Source of the DNA: Opitutus sp. GAS368
GTDB lineage: Bacteria; Verrucomicrobiota; Verrucomicrobiia; Opitutales; UBA953
Direction: 5' to 3'
Length of the DNA: 5,187 bases
NCBI GenBank assembly: GCA_945906115.1
Contig: CAMDQP010000081.1
Span: 1 to 5,187 of the forward strand
Shown here: in pieces, positions 1 to 5,187 of the stretch
How positions within the stretch are numbered: position 1 is the stretch's first letter
Layout: every line of letters starts with the position of its first letter
Translations under genes and position numbers: made by a program
Notes under the pieces: generated by a model
What the model saw: only the letters and a program-made list of their open reading frames with translations
Told to the model about the DNA's origin: nothing
The model's database searches: none

Positions 1-1478
1 CGGTCGAGGCACGCGGGGTCCATCTCGCCATTCAGGTGGAGCATGTAGGCGCCGCCAGCCTTGAGCTCGCAGTCAACCGTTCCGGTGATCGAGGCCAGAC
101 GTAGGTCGCGCAGGCGGAGGGGGGCGTTGGCGCGGGAAGGGTCAAAGTCGAAGCGCGTGCGCAAGGGAAGGGCCTTATTCGGTGAGATCGCCTCCGCCGA
201 AAGTCCGAGGCCCCGGAAGCCGGAGAGCGCAATCTCACCGGAGGCTTGGCTGACCTCGCACTTCGCTGAGAGGTTCGCCGCGACCTCGCGCAAGAGGACG
301 TCACCCCGCAGGTCGACGCCGGCGTCATGAAGGAGGCGGCCGAGTTCGGGCTGCGCACTGATCTCTGCACCCGAGAGGTGGGCGTGGTCAATCATGGCTG
401 TCACGGCTCCATGCTGGGCGAGGGTAGCCGAACCGCTGGCCGTCGAGCCGTCGGAAAGGATGCCGAAGGCAATCCGGTAGCCGTCGGCTGAGACGGGGCG
501 GGCATCCAGTTTCACTCGCCGAAGTTCAAGTCCGGCGCCCTTGGCTTGGGCGAGCGTCAGTTCGGCGACCGTATCTTCGCGTCGGCCTTTGCCCCGTGCA
601 CGCAGGTCAAGTCGCTCGGCTGTGATGTTACGCCAAGCCATCTCCTGCGCGCCGCCGTCGACCCTCCAGTCGGTGATCCGTCCGTCGGCCGCGACCTTGA
701 TCGCACCGCGGAGATTGAGCCCGCGCACTTGGATGAGCCCGAGCCCGCTGTCAGACCAGTCGTTGCCGAGCACGGCCTGGACGGAGACTTCAGCGCTGCC
801 GTCGCTGCTGCCTTGGCAACGAAGTGAGACAGAGGCCCCGCCGGATCGCTCCGCCACGTCGATCGCTGTCTCGATGGCGGCGAAGGCGTCGGCCAGCCGG
901 CGGGAAAGGGGAGTCGACCCTTGGTTGTCTTTCTCGGCGCGAAGGAGCCCGGTCGGTACTTCACCCGAGAGATGGCAGGTGATCTTGCCGCCCCGCGCCT
1001 GGATCGACCGAAGGTTGAGCCAGCGTCCTTCCTTGGTGACATCGAGGGTCAGGGTGTCGATCAGCGGCCGGCGGACGCCGCCGCGGGCGACGGAAGCCGG
1101 GCACCAAAGACGGGCACCCGACAGGCGTACCTGCGTCGGCTCGATCTGGCCGGCGATGAGGAGCGCGGGATTGAGCGCGATTTCCACGCGCGCGGCGGTG
1201 AAGACGTCGCCCGACATGCCGTCGACGCCGAGCGATAGGTCGTCGGCCGCCAACGTCAGGTCGGGTAACATCCAGAAATTACGGGCCTGCAGGCGCAGGC
1301 CTTGTTCAGCGAGCTGCGTCGAGATGCGCTCCGTGAGGAAGTCTGGCAACTTCGTCGGATGGTCGAGGTTGGCGACCCAGCAAAGTGTCAGCTGGACTGG
1401 GAGCAACAGGAGCAGGCAGGTGTTCGTCAGTCCGCGCAGGAACCTGCGGAAAGGGGAACTTGCCGGCTTCGGTTTCAT
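1..1478 (-). CDS. Large AsmA/DUF3971-like membrane-anchored protein (5' part only)
   Basis: The frame runs from the ATG at 1478 to the left edge without a stop: 492 codons, with the gene continuing outside the window. I translated it by hand; codon use is strongly GC-ending, as in the neighbours. A basic N-terminus (KPKP...FRRFLRG) precedes one TM helix at about residues 17-36. Next come an amphipathic stretch (43-60) and ARNFWMLPDLTLAADDLSLG (65-84), then FTAARVEIALNPALLIAGQ (93-111) and PTQVRLSGARLWCP (114-127). This succession (anchor, short layer function, 'a..v.l.lnp..L..G.i....v.l.ga.l') is typical of the N-terminus of AsmA-type proteins. The rest is Gly/Asp-rich alternating beta-strand sequence, for example LNLRGAIKVAADGRI (254-268) and LELRRVKLDARPV (317-329), consistent with a long beta-rich structure. 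The start overlaps the DUF4340 stop as ATGA, and no clear Shine-Dalgarno site is seen, so translation is probably coupled. AsmA-like proteins are linked to envelope lipid transport or outer-membrane assembly. The family call is by pattern only; it could be another beta-rich translocation or hypothetical protein. Confidence 0.65.
   Translation of the reverse strand, partial: MKPKPASSPFRRFLRGLTNTCLLLLLPVQLTLCWVANLDHPTKLPDFLTERISTQLAEQGLRLQARNFWMLPDLTLAADDLSLGVDGMSGDVFTAARVEIALNPALLIAGQIEPTQVRLSGARLWCPASVARGGVRRPLIDTLTLDVTKEGRWLNLRSIQARGGKITCHLSGEVPTGLLRAEKDNQGSTPLSRRLADAFAAIETAIDVAERSGGASVSLRCQGSSDGSAEVSVQAVLGNDWSDSGLGLIQVRGLNLRGAIKVAADGRITDWRVDGGAQEMAWRNITAERLDLRARGKGRREDTVAELTLAQAKGAGLELRRVKLDARPVSADGYRIAFGILSDGSTASGSATLAQHGAVTAMIDHAHLSGAEISAQPELGRLLHDAGVDLRGDVLLREVAANLSAKCEVSQASGEIALSGFRGLGLSAEAISPNKALPLRTRFDFDPSRANAPLRLRDLRLASITGTVDCELKAGGAYMLHLNGEMDPACLD
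1475..1478 (-). other. ATGA stop/start overlap (translational coupling)
   Basis: On the minus strand the four bases read ATGA: the ATG of the AsmA-like gene shares two bases with the TGA that ends the DUF4340 gene. The 20 or so bases upstream show no purine-rich ribosome site. This suggests that ribosomes finishing DUF4340 restart on the next gene, tying the amounts of the two proteins together. Confidence 0.75.
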
Positions 1479-3310
1479 CTGCCGGTGTCGGCCAGAAGAG
1501 GAATCAGGATTTCGGCGAGGCTGGCTTCGAGGACGAAGTCGTCGTCATCGGCTTCGTCCCGCATGAGTAGCGAGCGGGTGCTGAAGGGAGCCGAGCAGAG
1601 GTAAGTACGGAACGTCTCGCTGGCGGCGCCACCGCCGGTAGCCGCTTGGTCCGTCACCCGAATCTCGAATTTCCAGCCGCCCGAACCGACGTCGCGACCC
1701 GGGAATTCCGACGCGCGCACTTCGGCGAGGCCGACCGCCAGTCGACGCGAGTTGGCGGGGTCGAGTCGACCGGAGCCGGCCCAGTTGCCGTCAGGTCCGA
1801 GACGCGCTTCGCCGAGGACCTTGCCATCGCCGCGGGCGGTGAGGCGGAGGCCGCTTACGCGGGCTCCCTGGGGAAGCTCCGCCAGAGAGCGCTTTCGCCA
1901 AGCCTGCGGCTCGACATTTTGGTGGCCGCCGTTGAGCAAAGAGACGTCGCAGGTTGCCGCGAGCGGCGAGCCCTTGGCGTGCACGACGCGCGTGCCCGCG
2001 CCTTTATCCGGATCGTCCGTGAAGCTGAGCAGGATGCGTTCGGTGCCGAACTCCAGTTCCAAGGTCTGGATCGATGCGGTACCTGGATTCGTCAGCGCCA
2101 TCACGGCAGGTACGCTCGTGCCGCCCGCGGATTTGCGGCGGGTCGCGCGGAGTTGGGAGACCGCGTCAAGGAAGCGCCCGACGATTCGGGTGTCAGCCTC
2201 GCGGCGCTTGGTGGCCGTGGAGCCCGGTGCGACCGGGATTTCCCAGCGGGCCTCGGCGGCGGCGCCTTCTAGGCGATGCAACGTGATGGTGCGGCCACCG
2301 GTGGCGATGGTGAAGCCGGTGACGAGCGCCGGATCGAAGTCGGCGGGCCGGGAGGCGGCGAGCGTTTCGCGGGCGGCGAACCAATCGTTGAGCAGGCGGG
2401 CTTCAACGAGGAAGACCGAATTATTTTCCTCGAGCCGCGCGCAGAGCATCGTGGGCTGGCCCGGCGCTGGGTTGCCGACGAGCAGCACCTGCCGGCGGGA
2501 ATTCCCTTCGAGCGATAGGCGGAGCACGGGGGTAGTCAGTCCGGTGACGTCGTCGGCGAGGACGACGAACTTACTCGCGCGCAGGTTCGTCAAGTCAGCG
2601 ACGGCGCGGGCGGTGGCGTCCGCATCGGCGAGCGCATCATAAGGGGTCTCGAAGCGCCATTCGGGAAGTTGGACACGTCGGCCGATGCGCGGGCGGGCTT
2701 CGGAAGTGAGGGCGGTCACGACTTCGCCATCCTTGGTGCGGTGACGGGCCGAGACCGCGCGCGCTTCGAAGTCGGCGATCTCAAAGATTTTGTCGACGCG
2801 ATAACTCTCGGGCTTGGTGGCCAAGGCCGCCGTCATCGCCTCAGGTAGAGGGATGATGAGCTTACCGCTGTCGGTGAGCAGGAAGTGACGGCGGGTCGAG
2901 GGCTGCACGCCGATCTTCGCTTCGACGATCGCGCCGGTTTCGGCGGTGACCTTGAGGGTCCAGCGCGGCGCTTCGAGGCCGTAGTCCTTAAGGCTGGAAC
3001 CGTTGGCCTTGGCTTCAGCCGCGTCGAACCCGGATTCGACGCTGACGAAACGGAGTTCGTCGAGCAGGCGTTGGACGGTCCAGATATTAGCTGGCCAGTC
3101 GAACGGCTCAGTCAGCCGCCAGCCGGAGTTGCGCTTTTCAAGCACGATGCGCTCAGGGCCCTCGCTCAGGATGAGCTTCATCGGCGTCGACGGGAAGAGC
3201 TGCGTCTGGCCGATGGCCGTCGGCTGATGGCCGGACGTGGCCCTCCAGACGAGGCCGAAGGCGATCAGGTTGGCGACCAGCAAGATGACGGTGGTGCGGG
3301 AAATCCGCAT
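1475..3310 (-). CDS. DUF4340 domain-containing membrane-anchored protein
   Basis: This is a 611-residue protein starting at the ATG at 3310, with its stop TGA at 1477-1475. The N-terminus MRISRTTVILLVANLIAFGL is a basic tip plus a single TM helix (about 6-23), so the rest is probably extracytoplasmic. DUF4340 features include WRLTEPFDWPAN (64-75), a following helix TVQRLLDELRFV, and DYGLEAPRWTL (109-119), matching the family's 'yGL..P...l' turn. The pattern recurs: similar units begin near residues 44, 177, 322 and 476, each with a Trp (W64, W218, W356, W510) followed by a helix. The C-terminus carries an acidic turn, DEADDDD (585-591). A longer reading from TTG at 3349 is possible, but it would overlap gldG by 32 bases and place 13 extra residues before the membrane helix, so I prefer the ATG, 7 bases after the gldG stop. 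The upstream AGAAG, 11 bases before the ATG, is only a weak ribosome site. DUF4340 proteins usually sit beside GldFG-type genes and are presumed periplasmic partners. Their biochemical function is unknown. Confidence 0.87.
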   Translation of the reverse strand: MRISRTTVILLVANLIAFGLVWRATSGHQPTAIGQTQLFPSTPMKLILSEGPERIVLEKRNSGWRLTEPFDWPANIWTVQRLLDELRFVSVESGFDAAEAKANGSSLKDYGLEAPRWTLKVTAETGAIVEAKIGVQPSTRRHFLLTDSGKLIIPLPEAMTAALATKPESYRVDKIFEIADFEARAVSARHRTKDGEVVTALTSEARPRIGRRVQLPEWRFETPYDALADADATARAVADLTNLRASKFVVLADDVTGLTTPVLRLSLEGNSRRQVLLVGNPAPGQPTMLCARLEENNSVFLVEARLLNDWFAARETLAASRPADFDPALVTGFTIATGGRTITLHRLEGAAAEARWEIPVAPGSTATKRREADTRIVGRFLDAVSQLRATRRKSAGGTSVPAVMALTNPGTASIQTLELEFGTERILLSFTDDPDKGAGTRVVHAKGSPLAATCDVSLLNGGHQNVEPQAWRKRSLAELPQGARVSGLRLTARGDGKVLGEARLGPDGNWAGSGRLDPANSRRLAVGLAEVRASEFPGRDVGSGGWKFEIRVTDQAATGGGAASETFRTYLCSAPFSTRSLLMRDEADDDDFVLEASLAEILIPLLADTGR

Positions 3311-3317
3311 GGGCACA

Positions 3318-4826
3318 TCAACTTCTGCGTCGCCACACAGAAACCGCAAGCCCCACTGCGAGGATGGCCAGCGGAATCAGGGAGAAACGGAGGGCCAGGG
3401 CCCAGAAGTCGGAGGCCGTGGCGTTGAGCTGATATTGGCCCTCCGCCCGTGCCGGCAGGGAGATCGCTCGGTCGCGATCGGTGAGCCAGGCGGCACACTG
3501 CGTGACGAAGGCGCGGTTGCCTCCGCGGTTTAGGCGTTGGTTGGCGGCGATTTGGGAGGTGCCGATGACGACGAGACGGCCACCCGCGCCGCCCACGCCC
3601 TTACGGATACCGGTGGCACGCTCGGCGGCGGCGGCGAGGCAGACGGGACCAGCCTGGTCGCGATCAAGGTCGAATTTCACCGGTCGTCGGACGAGGTCGG
3701 TTTCGCCCCAGGCGGCGTCAGAGGAGAAGACGAGTTGCCAGACCCCCAGCGTGCTGTCCGGTGCGCTCCCTTCGTCGAAGCGCGCCGGGCGAATCCGCGA
3801 GGCGATGAGAGGGAGGTTTTGTTCCTTGAGGACCTTGGTGAGCGGGTGCTCCTTCTCCTCGAGGCGAATTAGGGCGATGTCGCCGTCGGTAGTGCGGCGC
3901 GCTGGGTCGGGCTCTTGGAGTTCGGCGTCGGGCGAGAAGATCGCCCAGTCCGCCAGCGTCGGCTCAAGGCCATGATCGCGCCCCGGGTCGAGCAGTGCGA
4001 GCACGCGGCCGTTGCGCTCGTAAAGGTAGTTCTTCAGGCGCTCATTCTCGGAGGCGGAGAAGGGCGTAGCCGGTCCGGCGATCAGTACCATCGCCGCGTC
4101 CCGCGGCACTTCGGCGACCGTGGCGAGGTTCAGCTGGCGGACCTCAAAGTTACGGTTGCGCAGTTGGCGGGAGAGCAGCGACATCCCGCGTTCCGGGAGG
4201 GCGTCCTCGACGCCAAGCTCGCCGTGGCCCATGGTCACGTAGCAGATGGCGGCCTTGTCTTCGGTCACCTCGATGAGCGCGGCGGTCACGGCCTCTTCGC
4301 CCCGAAAGCCACCTTCCTTGGTCACGAGTTCGCGGTAGCTGATATATTTAGCACGCGGGCCGCAGCTCAGGATGAGCGCAATGGAAGCATCAGGGGCGCC
4401 ATGGCGCGCCGCGAGTTCGGAAAGTAGGGGCGCGTTGCGGCCGCCGCCCGCGAGTTCGACGGCAAACCAGGCGGGACCGCTGCGACCCGATTCGACGACA
4501 TAGGAGTCGAGCAGCTTCAGCAGCCGAGAGCGCACGACCTGCGCCGGCTCGGACGTGTCGTTGGTGACCAGCACGGCCTTCACCCAGCCTTGGTTGCGAC
4601 CGACGCCGACCGGGCTGCGACGCCCCGCAGCTCGGACGGTCTCGGCCGATTCGGGTGCAAGCGAGTGGCGACGGTCCGAGGTGATGTCGTGGCGGAGACG
4701 GAACTCCGGGAGTGAAGCCAGGAAGTTCACGACCACTGCGAGCGCAATCGCGAGCAGGGCCTGCGTCAGGCGGTTGAGCCGGCGGATGGGCCGGACGGAA
4801 CCGAAATCGTCGCGGATGGGCGCCAT
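3318..4826 (-). CDS. gldG: GldG-family ABC transporter auxiliary protein
   Basis: This is a complete 502-residue protein. After a basic N-terminus there is a TM helix at about residues 21-40, then FRLRHDITSDRRHSLAPES (42-60), the conserved entry motif of the family ('R.DLT.dkr.sLsp.t'). A soluble domain follows (about 82-455). It includes YVTMGHGE at 196-203, a segment like the 'GHGE' core of these proteins, and VLIAGPATPFSASENERLK (247-265) leading to LLDPG (278-282). Near the end are VVIGTSQIAANQ (419-430), GNR and a WLTDRD block (447-452), then a second TM helix at about 474-497 and a WRRRS tail. Two end helices enclosing a large extracytoplasmic domain is the expected GldG layout. The start has a good Shine-Dalgarno site, and the ATG lies one base after the permease stop. 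The protein is thought to act with GldF and an ATPase as an ABC complex. In Flavobacterium the complex is needed for gliding, but here the role is unknown. Membership in the family is near certain. Confidence 0.9.
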   Translation of the reverse strand: MAPIRDDFGSVRPIRRLNRLTQALLAIALAVVVNFLASLPEFRLRHDITSDRRHSLAPESAETVRAAGRRSPVGVGRNQGWVKAVLVTNDTSEPAQVVRSRLLKLLDSYVVESGRSGPAWFAVELAGGGRNAPLLSELAARHGAPDASIALILSCGPRAKYISYRELVTKEGGFRGEEAVTAALIEVTEDKAAICYVTMGHGELGVEDALPERGMSLLSRQLRNRNFEVRQLNLATVAEVPRDAAMVLIAGPATPFSASENERLKNYLYERNGRVLALLDPGRDHGLEPTLADWAIFSPDAELQEPDPARRTTDGDIALIRLEEKEHPLTKVLKEQNLPLIASRIRPARFDEGSAPDSTLGVWQLVFSSDAAWGETDLVRRPVKFDLDRDQAGPVCLAAAAERATGIRKGVGGAGGRLVVIGTSQIAANQRLNRGGNRAFVTQCAAWLTDRDRAISLPARAEGQYQLNATASDFWALALRFSLIPLAILAVGLAVSVWRRRS

Positions 4827-4827
4827 G

Positions 4828-5187
4828 TTACTCTTGTCCCTCCACAGATAGTACCGCCAGGCCTAGGCAAAGTAGGGTGCCCGTGCCGTAAAGGATGATC
4901 GGGCGCGAATCCAGGATGCCGGCGGCGAAATCCTGGAGGTGACCGAAGGTGCGTAGGTGCGCCGCGGGTTCACGCAGCCAGCCGAGCCATTCCCAGCTTT
5001 CGATCGGCAACGATTCCATCGCACCGCCCGCGGCGGTCATAGCCAGCAGGCTGATGAACGCGAGGAGGGCCGCGAGCGCCGACGAGCGCGTGACGCAGCT
5101 GCACAGGATGCCGATGGCGACATGCAGCAGGCCGCTGATGGCGATGAAGCACAGGCCGCCCCAGAGGATCGAAGGGTCGCCGAGGCG
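4828..5187 (-). CDS. ABC-2 type transporter permease, GldF-like (3' part only)
   Basis: This is the C-terminal 119 residues of an integral-membrane permease. The frame stays open to the right edge, so the start lies outside the window; the stop is TAA at 4830-4828. Three hydrophobic segments are visible, at about residues 9-29, 37-53 and 97-114 of the fragment. Between the last two is a soluble loop followed by HLQDFAAGILDSRPIILY, which resembles the 'H...f..Gv.d.r.viYf' signature before the final helix of GldF/ABC-2 permeases. These proteins form the membrane channel of an exporter and work with a separate cytoplasmic ATPase, whose gene is normally just upstream and so would be off the window. 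The next gene, of the GldG family, starts one base after this stop, which supports the assignment because GldF and GldG are usually paired. The substrate is unknown. The family call is fairly sure; equivalence to the motility protein GldF is not. Confidence 0.85.
   Translation of the reverse strand, partial: RLGDPSILWGGLCFIAISGLLHVAIGILCSCVTRSSALAALLAFISLLAMTAAGGAMESLPIESWEWLGWLREPAAHLRTFGHLQDFAAGILDSRPIILYGTGTLLCLGLAVLSVEGQE
4838..4843 (-). promoter_or_regulatory. Shine-Dalgarno site for the GldG-family gene
   Basis: On the minus strand this reads GGAGGG, 11 bases before the ATG at 4826. It lies inside the last codons of the permease gene. It is the only strong Shine-Dalgarno match at the three gene starts in this window and supports the ATG at 4826 as the true start. 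Confidence 0.7.

Noticed and set aside
557..1042. 161-codon open frame on the minus strand
   Set aside because: It lies inside the longer AsmA-like gene in another frame. The enclosing frame has 492 uninterrupted codons, a coupled start and coherent TM and beta-rich sequence, so this one is a shadow.
1377..1418. Possible lipoprotein signal (Cys at residues 21 and 33) in the AsmA-like protein
   Set aside because: Neither Cys is preceded by a proper lipobox: the residue before Cys is Thr or Leu, not Gly, Ala or Ser. A simple membrane anchor fits better.
541..1566. 341-codon open frame on the plus strand
   Set aside because: Its product is Arg/Ser/Pro-rich with no recognisable motif, and it lies wholly antisense to the AsmA-like and DUF4340 genes. 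GC-rich coding DNA commonly leaves such open antisense frames.
1752..2642. 296-codon open frame on the plus strand (and a 208-codon one at 1646-2272)
   Set aside because: Both are antisense to the well-supported DUF4340 gene, have low-complexity Arg/Ala/Ser composition, and overlap each other in different frames.
4828..5040. Possible small 70-residue gene starting at the ATG at 5040
   Set aside because: The same frame continues upstream to the window edge with two more hydrophobic segments typical of an ABC-2 permease, so this ATG is an internal Met.
1..5187. RNA genes, CRISPR arrays, insertion sequences, terminators and promoters
   Set aside because: By eye I found no tRNA-like clover-leaf pattern, spaced repeats, terminal inverted repeats or hairpin-plus-T runs. 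There is essentially no non-coding space for a promoter or terminator.

Overview
The window looks like GC-rich bacterial chromosome (roughly 60-65% GC by eye). It is filled by one co-directional gene cluster on the minus strand, with no gap longer than a few bases between genes. Reading with transcription, from the right end to the left end, it holds: (1) the 3' part of an ABC-2 type permease of the GldF kind; (2) a complete GldG-family membrane-anchored auxiliary protein; (3) a complete DUF4340 protein; (4) the 5' part (492 codons, open to the left edge) of a large membrane-anchored protein that looks like the AsmA / DUF3971 group of envelope proteins.

The order permease - GldG - DUF4340 is a known ABC exporter arrangement in Verrucomicrobiota, Planctomycetota, some Proteobacteria and other phyla, usually headed by an ATPase gene. 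That ATPase gene would lie just beyond the right edge. The high GC, the strong GC bias at third codon positions and the large AsmA-like gene after DUF4340 make an Opitutae-like verrucomicrobium my best guess. This is an inference from general knowledge, and the window contains no phylogenetic marker.

The junctions are very tight: a stop and start separated by 1 base (4828/4826), a 7-base gap (3318/3310) and an ATGA overlap (1478-1475). This points to one polycistronic, translationally coupled operon. The permease and its missing ATPase would form the inner-membrane pump. GldG is predicted to have a TM helix at each end around a large soluble domain, DUF4340 has one N-terminal TM helix with a large soluble part, and the AsmA-like protein is also anchored at its N-terminus. 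Together they suggest an envelope transport or assembly machine. The substrate is unknown, and gliding motility should not be assumed outside Bacteroidota.

Two points stand out. The DUF4340 protein appears to consist of four tandem copies of a two-part module, each with a Trp at regular spacing. The fourth gene links an AsmA-like, possibly lipid-handling, protein to a GldFG-type transporter by stop/start overlap. I found no RNA genes, mobile elements, CRISPR arrays, clear promoters or terminators. Long plus-strand open frames are shadows of the GC-rich minus-strand genes.
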